A DNA stretch of 34,380 nucleotides from Stentor coeruleus (Eukaryota; Ciliophora; Heterotrichea; Heterotrichida; Stentoridae): NCBI GenBank assembly GCA_001970955.1, contig MPUH01000798.1, positions 1 to 34,380 on the forward strand, given 5' to 3'. How positions within the stretch are numbered: the first letter of the stretch is position 1; each line of letters begins with the position of its first letter. Position numbers and translations under genes: made by a program. This document shows positions 10,807-20,305 of the stretch, piece after piece. The notes beneath the pieces are model-generated. The model saw only the letters and a list, made by a program, of their open reading frames with translations. It did no database searches and was not told the origin of the DNA.

Positions 10807-11043
10807 TTAGATTTCAGCCCATCTTGGAGTTGAGCATTGAGAGTCAGGAAGACTGTCGTATAAGGATTGATTGCGACTTGATAGACCTGAAGGTTTTGGG
10901 ATAAAAGTTTTGATTTCAACGTATCTTAGGGTCCACTCACGTAATGGGATACCAACAGATTTACTTCTTATAACTTTTTGAGCTTTTTGGACTTTTTCCT
11001 TTTGTCTGGGCTTGGATTTCGGTTTGGCGCATTTGTTTCCCAT
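10807..11043 (-). CDS. 78-residue predicted N-myristoylated/palmitoylated basic protein
   Basis: The frame is open from 11103, but the ATG at 11043 is preferred. It gives MGNKCAKPKSKPRQKE, a standard N-myristoylation start (Gly2, small or polar residues after it) with Cys5 as a possible palmitoylation site and a strongly basic stretch behind it. Together these form a membrane anchor. The longer reading would bury this signal behind a hydrophobic leader encoded by AT-rich 5' UTR. The rest is polar with a central REWTLRYVEIKTFIPK segment and Ser-rich tail. There is no known family. The lipidation is predicted from the motif, not shown. Confidence 0.6.
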   Translation of the reverse strand: MGNKCAKPKSKPRQKEKVQKAQKVIRSKSVGIPLREWTLRYVEIKTFIPKPSGLSSRNQSLYDSLPDSQCSTPRWAEI

Positions 11044-11212
11044 ATTGGGTAATAAACTATTAATACTTATTTTATCATGAATATAAAAGAAGTATATAAA
11101 CATAAAATTATAAACTTAAAAATCTTCTATTATAAAAACTCTTTCAATATTCCTAACAAACTTTTATGCCATTAATAAATTCACTTATATTTTTATACAC
11201 ATAAATAACTTA

Positions 11213-12235
11213 TTAAGATATTGTAATATCCTGAGAAGAAGAGTTCCTTCTATGCGATCTTGGGGGTTTTAACTTATCATTACACATCCTAGCTATCTGT
11301 GGAATTTTATGATTTGGTATTCCAGAAAGCGAGCTTACTAAATCATTCTAAATATTTCTCACAATTTTTTTTTCGTTTTTGTTCATAAAAATATTCTGGT
11401 TAAACCTTTTGATCTTTTTTTGAGGAGATTTTGGGGGTTTAATAGGGCAAGTGGAGAAACAAGTAAAATTTGGTTTTTCTAAATCTAGTCCATCATTAAC
11501 ATCATCTGCTTCTGAATAATTCCCTCTTCTTAAAGTTATGCTATTTGATTCGATATAATGCATCATAGCTTCAAGATCTTTTTCTTTTCTTTTTAATAAG
11601 AGTTCTTTTTGTTTGAGCATTTCTTCATGAGCCCAATTACGAAGTTCTCTCATTTTCTGGAATTTTATGAAATCAGCATTATAATCATTACTGACTTCAT
11701 AAGTAGTTGAACAATCTGTACTTGAGGCGATTTCTTCAAGAGTATCATGAAATTCAAAAGTTTTTTTTCTTTGTATCATCTCAGGTCCAGGGTTATTTTT
11801 TGGTGAATATCTCGAAGCAGATGGACTATTTCCCCTTGGCGTCCCTTGATTATTTTTAAAAATATTCTTAGGTCCAACCTGATTTTTCTCCACTTCTATT
11901 TTATGAACAGAGTAAAATGGTAATTTCCCTGCACGAGAAGATTTTGGCCCTGGAGTGTTACACTTACTTTTTGCTTTCGGAGAAAATTCACCTTCATTTG
12001 TAGAAGGTCTGGACTTTCTTAAGTTCAAAGATTGCTTAGCCTCATCTTTAGGCTTAAATTCTTCAATAAGCTTAACTTTACGTTGTTGTAACTCCTCACG
12101 AGCATTAGTCAAATATTCTTCAATACTAGGATCAATATTCCCATCTTCATCAAGTTTTCTTGCATAATTTTCAATAACCTCTTCCTGTTTCTGTATCTCG
12201 CTCATCAAGGCAGAAAATCTATCGTCTAGTTCCAT
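11213..12235 (-). CDS. Unrecognised Ser/Pro-rich coiled-coil protein, two exons
   Basis: The unspliced frame stops at 11348 with 295 residues, but that stop is the TAG of a 15-nt intron (11348-11362). After splicing, the frame continues 44 codons to a TAA at 11213, giving 335 residues. A short helix lies at residues 5-60, followed by a long low-complexity region with Ser-Pro, Asn-Pro and Gly-Pro turns (SPSASRYSPKNNPGP) and many possible phosphorylation sites. A charged helix near 195-235 (HEEMLKQKELLLKRKEKDLEAM) follows. The exon-2 tail is basic and ends in a serine cluster (SHRRNSSSQ). I do not recognise the family. Such proteins are often cortical or cytoskeletal scaffolds, but that is not shown here. 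Confidence 0.75.
11348..11362 (-). other. 15-nt intron
   Basis: The sense sequence is GTGAGAAATATTTAG. Its removal joins two open frames in phase 0 and adds 44 codons. It has A at position 10 and ends in TAG, like the other two introns in this window. The donor is GTGAG rather than GTAA. Confidence 0.85.
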
Positions 12236-12465
12236 ATTATTTACTTATAGAATACAGTAACTAATACTCATTAATTCTTAAGAAGATTGAAATATAATCT
12301 TCCCCATGATTTTAATATAAAACTCCTATCAGAACTATTATTAAAATATAATCAATAAAAAATAACAGTATTTAAACCTGTTGTAATATATACAGAAATC
12401 CTTTTCTTATAATTATATTATAATTTCCCAATATGAATTAGAATTCCTATAAACCTTATTTATGA

Positions 12466-13182
12466 CTAGATTTCATCAGGATCTTCATCATATGGTCTGA
12501 AATTGCCAACTTCAACCGCGCTGGGTCTGACAAAAATTCCATGTTTAGGTGTGCATTCAAAGTACTTATTCCCGCTATGTGAGCCATCATTTTTCCCTAA
12601 AGGTTCATCTAACTCAATTCCTATCCAGTACCCCGGGTTTAATGTTTGAATTTTCCCTACAAACCTTACAGTTCCTCTTTTGTCCCCAGGGTTTATTCTG
12701 CATCTATTACCAACCGATATATCCCCTATTAAGTCAGCCTGATGCTCATCATCAACTTGTGGTTTATTAGGCTTCATTAAATCCGGGTTGGATTTCTTCA
12801 TCTCTTCTTTAAATTTCCTAAAATTCACATCTAAAGCATTATAAGCTTCTTCAGAAATCTCATACTTATCAACATTTTCAACATTATCAAGGTCTACAGT
12901 AGATGGGTCTAAATCTACTATATGGATTGTATAAAAGTCTTGAGGGTTATAAAAACCTAGTTTAGATTCATTGTCTAACATACTTGCAACTGTATTCCCT
13001 GCAGTGTCAACAAGTTTTAGCATCATGAAATTTGCTGATGTCCCAAATCGCATTTCCAGATTGTTCTATATAGAGTTTACTTTAACACTTTCTATTGTTG
13101 AAGCGGTACTAAAACGCAACTCTAAAGCTTTCATAGATCTTTTCGAGTGCGTGACATTTAGTTTTACTGTTGTTGATTCCAT
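12466..13182 (-). CDS. TBCB: Tubulin-folding cofactor B
   Basis: Two exons: 13182-13081 (34 codons, from ATG at 13182) and 13065-12466, giving 233 residues; the animal protein is about 244. The N-terminal half is a ubiquitin-like domain (MESTTVKLNVTHSKRSM..., then SANFMMLKLVDTAGN). A linker helix of about 40 residues follows. A CAP-Gly domain at about 153-221 carries the GKNDGS signature (191-196) and the conserved aromatic/glycine core (GYWIGIELDEP, NKYFECTPKHGIFVRPS). The last residues are Asp-Glu-Ile, the DEI/M motif known in TBCB to interact with its CAP-Gly and TBCE. The protein binds alpha-tubulin after release from the chaperonin and with TBCE governs heterodimer assembly and disassembly. 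This is a useful housekeeping gene for an organism with a large microtubule cortex. Without the micro-intron the first 38 residues would be missed. Confidence 0.95.
13066..13080 (-). other. 15-nt intron in the TBCB gene
   Basis: The sense sequence is GTAAACTCTATATAG. It separates the first 34 codons of the ubiquitin-like domain from the rest in phase 0. Splicing restores the normal N-terminus of the family. A is at position 10 and the acceptor is TAG. Confidence 0.9.
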
Positions 13183-13404
13183 AGATCAAATCAGAATTAT
13201 TATTAATAATTTGATTAGATATATTTAATATAAGATCATGATAGGATTAAATAATTAACTATAAAAATCATGTATTAAATTGGTTTTTATATAAAAATTG
13301 TTTATAAGTCTCTAGTAAAATACTAAAATCATATATAATATATTCAGATAAATCCTAATTAAATGATTTTCTATTGAAAGCCAAATAACTATCCTTATCT
13401 ATAC

Positions 13405-16185
13405 CTAATCATCATCAGAAAAATCCTTCATCCTCGAACTAAAGCTTTTATCGCTGCTCCTCGTCACAGCTTTTTCTGCAGTTTCTTCAGGGAAATGCTG
13501 GTCACTCCCAATAAACTTTTTAAACATACCCGAATTCTTAATACAAGTAATATTCGCTAATCCAGACAAATAATCTTGATTTGCCTTTCTCCTATCTTCA
13601 AGACTTAACACAGGTTTATTACTAAACAATGACCCTGATTGTGTAGCAAATAAATTCGTAGAATCTGGTAATTCAACATTAGGAAACTCCCTTTGTATCA
13701 TAGAATGTAAAGTTGCCATATCTTTAAACCTTTTAGAAATCGTCCATGATCTTCCTTTATAATTAACATTTATAATATATTCAGTAAATGGTTTTTGATT
13801 AGGAACATCATCTCTAACTGAAATTTGATGAACAATAATCGCATATTGTCCTGATTCAGTAACTTTTTGATAACTTTCTTCACATATACTGATATGCGCT
13901 GAAAATACTCCACAAGCGAAATTTTTCCCGCATGTTTTGCATTGTATTGATGATGAAGATTTGACCATTTTATGATATTTTTTGAGTTTGGTGATTTTTT
14001 GTTCAAGTTGTTGACAGCGTTCTTCAGTTTTTTCTAAAGCCATACTTAAATGTTTGGCTGGGTCTTTAGCTTCATTTTTTGTTTCTTGTTGTCTTGATTG
14101 TAATGCTGTGACAAGTGCTTCTTGTACTGATTTATTATCATCTAATTGTGCTTTTAAACTTTCTAATTGAGATTTTAACAAGTTTCTTTCCATTATTAGG
14201 TCTGGTGGAGGTTCTACTTGTTTTGGGGTTTCTTTGAGTTTTTTTATTTGCTCATTTCGGGCTTCTAGATCGCTACGAGCTTGTTTTAGTTGATGCTTTA
14301 GGTCGATAAATTCTCTTTCAAGTTCTTCTTTTCTTGATTTGTGCTCAGAAGCTTCTTTAGCTTTCCATTCAGATTCTTGTTTTACTAAAGCTAAATCTTT
14401 TTGCAATGCATTTGTTTCTGATAAGTATTTTTGTTGTATTTCAGCATACAAACGATTTGTCTCTTCGTATTTTTCTTTGTATTCTGTGAATTTGTCAGTA
14501 AAATCATCTTTTAAAGTGTTCATGCGTTTTGTATGCCGTGTTGTTATCCGCTCTTTTTCTTGTTTATACTCATCAAGTTTCATTTCCAAAGCAGCAAGAT
14601 TAGCTTTTAATTGTAAATTTTCTGTTTCTAATTCTTTGATTCTGTTTTTATAATAATCTTTTTCTTTATTAAACTCTTCTTTTTTCGAATCAATAGCGCT
14701 TTTGAAAAACTCTACTTGTTGGGTAAGTTTTCTATTATTATTTTGTTGTTCTATCATAGCATTTCGGCTTATATATTCTGCAGCTTCTGATAAAATATTT
14801 GCGCTTAGTTCTTTAAGTTTCATTTCTGCAGCTTCACCTGAAGGCATTTTTTTCCTTAATTCCGCACATTTTTTCTCAAAATCCCTTCTAAAAACATTAA
14901 AATCTGTATAGTCCCCGGCTCTTAGTTTATCTTGTAATTCTTGGCTTAGTACTTGACATTGTTCATCACATTTTTCTATAAGTTTTCTTTCATTCTGTGA
15001 TTTGACAAAATTAAACTTTTCCATAAGCCTTTTCTTTAAAGTTTCGATAAACGGCCCAAGCTCTTCACCAACAGCTTTTTCTTTGAATTCTTTTTCAGCC
15101 GCATTTCTCAACTCTTTGTGGATTTTTTTTAGTTGCTCTTGGCTCATTGGGTCTTTGCTGATATTTGTTTTAAGTTTTCTGTCATAATCATTTGTTATTA
15201 AATCGATTTGCTTGTTACATTCTGCATTACAAACTGATTGCCAAGCACCTTCTATAGTTGGTACAGCTCCTTTATTTATAGCTTCTACATATGATTGTGC
15301 TATGCCTGCAAGCATTTTTCCAGTGATAGCTTTTCCGTTGAGAGTTTTAACTTTAATTTTTTTGTATATCAGTTTTTTGAGGGCTTGGGTTTGCCGGACA
15401 AACTCTGGTCTTAAGGAATTAGATGAAGCTTCTTGAAGGTGTTGTAAAGTTGTTTCATCTTCACTGGGTCTAACAAGGGCAAAACAATCACGATCTCTGA
15501 AAAAGTGCTTAAGAAGTTTCCTAACTCTATTTTTAGCTTCAATAGCATCACTTGTCCCTTTTTGTGGTTGCAATGAGTTTTCTAAATATTCTTTAGTTGT
15601 TATAGGATTGCCTGTAGAATCTACAAGTTGTAATGAAAAATCTCTTAACACCCAAAGAAGTGATGGAAAATAATTAGACAGCTCTTCAACATCTAACTCT
15701 GAATCTGTGGCTCTGATTTGTAGGTTTTTTGTTAGGTTAATAATAAGACTCATATTGTTTAAAGCATTTTCATCTATACTACCCACTGAGTTGTATATAA
15801 AAAACGAGCTTAAAAGTACTGCTAACATAAAAATCCTTGTATCATGATTCGCATCTTCATCAAATGCACCTAAACCTTCACTATCTAATATAAGCAAACA
15901 TATTTCATCACCATCGCTTGTTTTTATTTCAATAGGCTTATTGTAAATCCAAATACCTTTAGTACATGGGTTAATCGTTGGCCCAACACCAAAACCTTTA
16001 CTTTTAATGTCAAGGATTATTTTGTTCAGCAAATAACTTTTCCCTGTACGGTATTTCCCTGCAACAGATATAACACCTATTTTTTTATCGATTGAGTTTA
16101 AAAGAGCTAAACCCTCAGGGGTTATTCGGAATCCTTCACGCTCATAGTGGAGTATTAGAGGTATAGCTTCACCTTCTGGCTCCAT
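13405..16185 (-). CDS. GBP/atlastin-like large GTPase with coiled coil, C2HC finger and C-terminal PX domain
   Basis: 926 residues. The GTPase domain spans about 22-310, with the P-loop VAGKYRTGKS (41-50), switch Thr75 in NPCTKGIW, DSEGLG (101-106) and an Arg181-Asp182 in WVLRDF that corresponds to the guanine-specifying RD of guanylate-binding proteins. A GBP helical region follows to about 480, then some 230 residues of heptad coiled coil. Near the end there is a small finger C749-x2-C752-x11-H764-x3-C768, then a PX domain at about 780-893 with the RF pair (R819-F820) in SKRFKDMATLH and the DRRKANQDYL helix. GBPs are dynamin-like GTPases that act at membranes. A PX domain would direct this one to phosphoinositides, typically PI3P on endosomes or phagosomes, which makes a role in vesicle traffic or phagocytosis plausible. 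The membrane target is inferred. Confidence 0.9.
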   Translation of the reverse strand: MEPEGEAIPLILHYEREGFRITPEGLALLNSIDKKIGVISVAGKYRTGKSYLLNKIILDIKSKGFGVGPTINPCTKGIWIYNKPIEIKTSDGDEICLLILDSEGLGAFDEDANHDTRIFMLAVLLSSFFIYNSVGSIDENALNNMSLIINLTKNLQIRATDSELDVEELSNYFPSLLWVLRDFSLQLVDSTGNPITTKEYLENSLQPQKGTSDAIEAKNRVRKLLKHFFRDRDCFALVRPSEDETTLQHLQEASSNSLRPEFVRQTQALKKLIYKKIKVKTLNGKAITGKMLAGIAQSYVEAINKGAVPTIEGAWQSVCNAECNKQIDLITNDYDRKLKTNISKDPMSQEQLKKIHKELRNAAEKEFKEKAVGEELGPFIETLKKRLMEKFNFVKSQNERKLIEKCDEQCQVLSQELQDKLRAGDYTDFNVFRRDFEKKCAELRKKMPSGEAAEMKLKELSANILSEAAEYISRNAMIEQQNNNRKLTQQVEFFKSAIDSKKEEFNKEKDYYKNRIKELETENLQLKANLAALEMKLDEYKQEKERITTRHTKRMNTLKDDFTDKFTEYKEKYEETNRLYAEIQQKYLSETNALQKDLALVKQESEWKAKEASEHKSRKEELEREFIDLKHQLKQARSDLEARNEQIKKLKETPKQVEPPPDLIMERNLLKSQLESLKAQLDDNKSVQEALVTALQSRQQETKNEAKDPAKHLSMALEKTEERCQQLEQKITKLKKYHKMVKSSSSIQCKTCGKNFACGVFSAHISICEESYQKVTESGQYAIIVHQISVRDDVPNQKPFTEYIINVNYKGRSWTISKRFKDMATLHSMIQREFPNVELPDSTNLFATQSGSLFSNKPVLSLEDRRKANQDYLSGLANITCIKNSGMFKKFIGSDQHFPEETAEKAVTRSSDKSFSSRMKDFSDDD

Positions 16186-16382
16186 TTTTTAAGCATTGAT
16201 GTCAGATTGCATAAAGTGCTTTAGGAAGAAAATTTGGGTTAGAGATAGAATAAAGATAAATTTTGGCATTATAAAATAAGTTGTGATGAGTTTTTTTTTT
16301 TAAGTGTAGAAATAGGGAAGAATTTATATTTGTTGAAGAGGTTATAAGGTATTGGGAAGCTGTTTATGAAAACTATTTATTA

Positions 16383-18929
16383 TTATAAAGGCGAACGAGG
16401 AATCTTATCTCTGCTCTTAAAAGCGTAAGAAAACTCTCCAGTTCCCACAACATTTCCTTCTACCTTCGGTGCACTCTCAGGTTTTTTCACAACTTCAAAA
16501 GGTTGAATTTCCTCAGTATTCTCTTTTTTCTCGACAATTTCTTCTTGTTTTTTCTTTTTCTCAACAATTTCTTCTTGTTTTTTCTTTTTCTCGACAATTT
16601 CTTCTTGTCTTTTCTTTTTCTCCACAATTTCTTCTTGTTGTTTTTTCTTTTTCTCAACAATTTCTTCTTGTTTTTTCTTTTTCTCGACAATTTCTTCTTG
16701 TCTTTTCTTTTTCTCCACAATTTCTTCTTGCTTTTTCTTTTTTTCCTCCTCATCAAGTAGTTTTCTTTTCTTCACTTCTTCTCTTAACATTTCACTAGGC
16801 GATCTTGGTATTTTTGGTCTTGATTTCAGTTCACTTGGAAGATTTCTTTCTAAATTCCCAGGAGTCGCAGGCCTACTAAAAGGTTTTTCACTAGGATTTT
16901 TAACAGGTTTAGCCATATACCTCTGTACTAAAAGTTCTTCTCCAACAGAAATCGACTCTTGAATCATATCATCCATATCTTCATCTTCAGCTATAAACTC
17001 ATCCAAATCCTGATCTTCTTCATCTTTATCTTCAACTTCATCATCATTATCATCACTTATACAATCATCAGCACCATCAAAATTCAATTGATCTAAAATA
17101 TATTGAATTTGTCTTTTAAAATGCTCATCTGAAGACTCTTTAAGATTGACAAATTTCTGATCCATACCTAATTGTATAGCTCTATTTTTAAGCTTTTGTC
17201 TAGTAAGTACACTATATAATGTTCCATTAACATAAGTCCTAACTTGAGTATTATCGTTTTCTAATAAATTATTAAGGACAAAAAGCATATCAATATGACT
17301 GTTTTGAATTTTATCCTTACCTAAAGTCCTTAAGCTTAAATTCATAAGTAAAGCTGTTGCATATTCAAGGGAATAACTTGACATACTTATAACTTCATGT
17401 TTAAGAACTTTACCAAGCCAGTCTATCATATCTAATTCTATCATAGCAGATTGAGCATGACGTCTTAATGATAATTTTTGAAGTATCCCTAAAGTATTTT
17501 GCCTTAATGTTGTATCATCTTTTTCTTGATATAATACCGTAGTTAGTATTTTTATAAGATTATCTTTAGTCAATAAATAACTTCTTCCAGCACATTCAGT
17601 TGCGATAACATTTAAAAACCTTACAGTATATTCTTTTACTCTTCCTTCCCATCCAAGAAGTTTATCTAATAGCATATCATGAGGTTTAGCTGTACATAAT
17701 ATGTTGTATTTAACATAAGCCCCTAATATTTCTTTACGTAAATAAGCTTGTGATCTTGATAATCTCCAACGAAGTGCTTGAAGTAAACTACAGATTTGTA
17801 AATCATCTTGTAAATTGTTTAAATCTCTAATTACTATTGCATAATTCAAATGTGGTAAGGTTGAGTAACCTTTAATCATTTCTTTACCTATACGAATTGG
17901 AGCCATAGAAGAATCACTTATATCTCTTCTATGTGGAGATGGGGTTAAATCAGAAATACTATGATCAGCTTGAGAATAACTGACTGAAATATCATCACCA
18001 TTACTGTTTAAAAATATTTCATATCTGTTAACTTTTTCTAATATCCCAGATATAAGATTATGGTCAATGTTAAACCCTCGTTTTAAGTTTTCTACACAGT
18101 TGTAAAGATCTTTAGTCAAATTTAATATATCTTTAGCAAAACTTGTCCATTTCGCCTGGCTTTCGACTAATGTGTTTCTTGTATAGTCTTCACGTTTTTG
18201 TAATAATGCATATTGTTTTTGTATATCTTCGTATTTCTGAACTATTTCATATAATTCTGCTTTTTCTATTAAATCTTCTTCATCTTCTTCTATGTTTACT
18301 TCGATTTCTTTTTTTAAACTTTTACCTTTAGGTTGGGATCGAGATTTACTATTGTTGGTATACCCTTGATAGATCTGAACAAGTAGAGGTTGCTGATTTT
18401 GAGCTGCATTGGATTTGAAATATTTTGCTATACGTTCTTTTAGTTCAGTTACCCAGCCTCTAGTAAAAAGAACTTTGAATGCTGGGTGATCTTGAGGATT
18501 CGGGATAAAAGGTAAAGCGTAAAAATGCAGGAACTCTTCTGTTTTGGAAAGTTCTGAACCTTTTGTGTTTAAGTAGTCTTTAAATATTTCAATGCGGGTT
18601 TTGAACTCAGTTTCGCTTACATGTTTCATTTGGCGGTTTAGAGGATGAATAGGGAATATAGTAAAATACACTTGAGCATAAAAAGTTAATTTCTGGCCTT
18701 CACCTGATTTTGCAGCACCTGCAGGTAAGAATCGGCCCCAAATCTTAAGAAAACCATCATGATCCCCAGAATCAAGCGATTTCGTCAGAAGAACCAATGA
18801 CTGTGAGTCTTGGCTTTTACTTCTTTCAGCTGTGAGTTCATGCTGAAAAACTTCAAGGGTATTGAAAAACCCTGACTTCAACAAATATTCTTGAATAACC
18901 TGATGTAATCCTTCAGCTTTCGATTTCAT
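16383..18929 (-). CDS. ARMC9: LisH/armadillo protein, ARMC9 homologue
   Basis: 848 residues. A LisH motif is at residues 7-39 (LHQVIQEYLLKSGFFNTLEVFQHEL). A helical region with a coiled coil (about 205-255) follows. An armadillo-type domain from about 350 to 600 begins with LLQALRWRLSRSQ, a hallmark of ARMC9. An acidic stretch lies at about 620-655 and a Lys/Glu-rich repeat tail at 729-799. ARMC9 is a basal-body and ciliary protein; human mutations cause Joubert syndrome, and a ciliate orthologue has been studied at basal bodies. The tail repeats are lineage-specific additions in this copy. The start is 14 bp after the stop of the upstream F-box-like gene, and the LisH motif follows the first Met closely, which supports it. 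Confidence 0.9.
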   Translation of the reverse strand: MKSKAEGLHQVIQEYLLKSGFFNTLEVFQHELTAERSKSQDSQSLVLLTKSLDSGDHDGFLKIWGRFLPAGAAKSGEGQKLTFYAQVYFTIFPIHPLNRQMKHVSETEFKTRIEIFKDYLNTKGSELSKTEEFLHFYALPFIPNPQDHPAFKVLFTRGWVTELKERIAKYFKSNAAQNQQPLLVQIYQGYTNNSKSRSQPKGKSLKKEIEVNIEEDEEDLIEKAELYEIVQKYEDIQKQYALLQKREDYTRNTLVESQAKWTSFAKDILNLTKDLYNCVENLKRGFNIDHNLISGILEKVNRYEIFLNSNGDDISVSYSQADHSISDLTPSPHRRDISDSSMAPIRIGKEMIKGYSTLPHLNYAIVIRDLNNLQDDLQICSLLQALRWRLSRSQAYLRKEILGAYVKYNILCTAKPHDMLLDKLLGWEGRVKEYTVRFLNVIATECAGRSYLLTKDNLIKILTTVLYQEKDDTTLRQNTLGILQKLSLRRHAQSAMIELDMIDWLGKVLKHEVISMSSYSLEYATALLMNLSLRTLGKDKIQNSHIDMLFVLNNLLENDNTQVRTYVNGTLYSVLTRQKLKNRAIQLGMDQKFVNLKESSDEHFKRQIQYILDQLNFDGADDCISDDNDDEVEDKDEEDQDLDEFIAEDEDMDDMIQESISVGEELLVQRYMAKPVKNPSEKPFSRPATPGNLERNLPSELKSRPKIPRSPSEMLREEVKKRKLLDEEEKKKKQEEIVEKKKRQEEIVEKKKKQEEIVEKKKKQQEEIVEKKKRQEEIVEKKKKQEEIVEKKKKQEEIVEKKENTEEIQPFEVVKKPESAPKVEGNVVGTGEFSYAFKSRDKIPRSPL
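16531..16743. repeat. Seven-unit 30-bp coding tandem repeat with a three-unit higher order
   Basis: Units start at 16531, 16561, 16591, 16621, 16654, 16684 and 16714. All are 30 bp except the fourth (33 bp, one extra Gln codon). They encode decapeptides of the type EEIVEKKKRQ in the ARMC9 homologue. The third base of the second codon on the plus strand reads G, A, G, C, A, G, C over the seven units, so the last six form two copies of a three-unit block (93 and 90 bp). This shows block duplication, not only single-unit growth. Confidence 0.9.
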
Positions 18930-18943
18930 AATAAATTATTATA
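18930..18943. promoter_or_regulatory. 14-bp gap between two tandem genes
   Basis: TATAATAATTTATT separates the TAA of the F-box-like gene from the ATG of the ARMC9 homologue, both on the minus strand. No GT...AG junction joins the two frames. The 3' end of one transcript and the promoter of the next must overlap with coding sequence or with each other. Confidence 0.5.
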
Positions 18944-20305
18944 TTATTTATAAGGACTTCTTAATACAAAAAAAGGCGATTCATTGATAATAGTAAAAGG
19001 TTCTAAACTTCTAAAAGCACTTCTTATGTAGTCAGGAAAATCCCTAAGGCTTAGTTTGAATTTTTCCATAGATCCAGTTTTGCTGAACAGATTTTGAAAA
19101 GATTTTATTAGAAAAAGCATATTAGATTGATTAACAGCTGGTTCATTAGATGATGTATTTATCTGTAAATAATCAAAATTAAAACAAGATGATTCCATAG
19201 AAAACTTTTTCAAAGACGATTTAGCAACACTTTGTAATACTAAAATAAACGCAGGGAATGATAAAGTAAATCCTGCATCTGGTAAATAAGATAATAATTC
19301 AAATGATTTAAGATTTGTATTCAACTCTAAAACTCTGGTAAAAGTCCCTGATCTCGACACAGTTCCAATATTATTTTCTGTTATATTAACATTATTTGGC
19401 ATTGAAAACAATATAGTTTCACTAATTTTCACTTTAACAAGACTTTTATTTTTTTCTAAAAAAATACAGAAATTTTTAGCTTCTTCGCATCCAAAAGCAA
19501 AAGCTGGGGATAATTTAAGGATTTTTAAGTGGGTGTTATTGTTTAAATGTGGGGATAAAGAATGTTCTAAAGGTAATCTTGTGTCGAAATTCAAAGCAAA
19601 ATTTTCAATATGTTTATTACGATCTAAAAAAGTAAAAATATCAATCCCTGATGCTGATGCTTTGGCGTATTGTATAAAAAGATGTTTAATTGGTGTAAAA
19701 GGTGTTTCTCTTATATTTTTTTCTTGTGGATGAATGAATCTGAAAATAAAATATTCTATACTTGATGGGTAAGCATAATGAAGTTTTAGGCTGATTTTTT
19801 CAAGGTTTTGAAGAGAGTTTAGAAATTCTTTTAAGATGACATTGTTTAGTTCGATTATCTCAAAGTTTAAGATCCGAAGGGTATTTGACCATGGCATAGA
19901 TTTTAATAGTTGTGGAAGAGCTGATCGGTTTATTAAACTTGGTATAGATTCTTTGTTATTGATTTTTAGATTTAATTTTTCGATACTTACAGCTTTAAGC
20001 ATTAGGTCAACAGATTTTTCGTGGATAATTTTTTCTTTCCCCATTGTGCTTTCGTTTTTCTCAATTTTCAGGCTGATGTTAAGATGGTATAAGTGTTTTT
20101 TGCAATCGTTTACAGAGATGTAGAAAAACTTGTTTATTGTCGGGATTATTGTGAGGAATGCTTTGGTGTCTAGGAACTTGATAATTTCCATCCAGATGTC
20201 TTTGCGAAGACCAACACAGTGATTGCGGGATAGGGAACCTGTGGTTTCATCAAAATGTTTCCTTTTTTTCGTCACTTTTCCCTTACGGGCTGAGCATCTT
20301 TTCAT
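18944..20305 (-). CDS. F-box-like protein with leucine-rich repeat region
   Basis: 453 residues. A very basic N-terminus (MKRCSARKGKVTKKRKHF) could be a nuclear localisation signal. An F-box-like helix set follows at about 32-65 (GLRKDIWMEIIKFLDTKAFLTIIPTINKFFY). The rest consists of irregular leucine-rich segments of the L..L.L....I type (LNLKIN, LRILNFEIIELN, LEKISLKLHY, LKILKLSP, LVKVKISE, LKSFELLS, LKKFSMES), consistent with an LRR solenoid. F-box/LRR proteins are substrate receptors of SCF ubiquitin ligases. The F-box match is by pattern and moderately weak, so a plain LRR protein is possible. No Cys-rich RING or catalytic motif is present. Substrate unknown. Confidence 0.6.
   Translation of the reverse strand: MKRCSARKGKVTKKRKHFDETTGSLSRNHCVGLRKDIWMEIIKFLDTKAFLTIIPTINKFFYISVNDCKKHLYHLNISLKIEKNESTMGKEKIIHEKSVDLMLKAVSIEKLNLKINNKESIPSLINRSALPQLLKSMPWSNTLRILNFEIIELNNVILKEFLNSLQNLEKISLKLHYAYPSSIEYFIFRFIHPQEKNIRETPFTPIKHLFIQYAKASASGIDIFTFLDRNKHIENFALNFDTRLPLEHSLSPHLNNNTHLKILKLSPAFAFGCEEAKNFCIFLEKNKSLVKVKISETILFSMPNNVNITENNIGTVSRSGTFTRVLELNTNLKSFELLSYLPDAGFTLSFPAFILVLQSVAKSSLKKFSMESSCFNFDYLQINTSSNEPAVNQSNMLFLIKSFQNLFSKTGSMEKFKLSLRDFPDYIRSAFRSLEPFTIINESPFFVLRSPYK

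Noticed and set aside
16531-16743. Regular direct repeats resembling a CRISPR array
   Set aside because: There are no spacers, the units abut, and the region is inside a eukaryotic coding frame.
16469-16798. Open frames on both strands across the 30-bp repeat (109, 89 and 85 codons)
   Set aside because: They are shadows of the repeat: a 30-bp unit without stops keeps several frames open. The minus-strand frame of the ARMC9 homologue is the real one.
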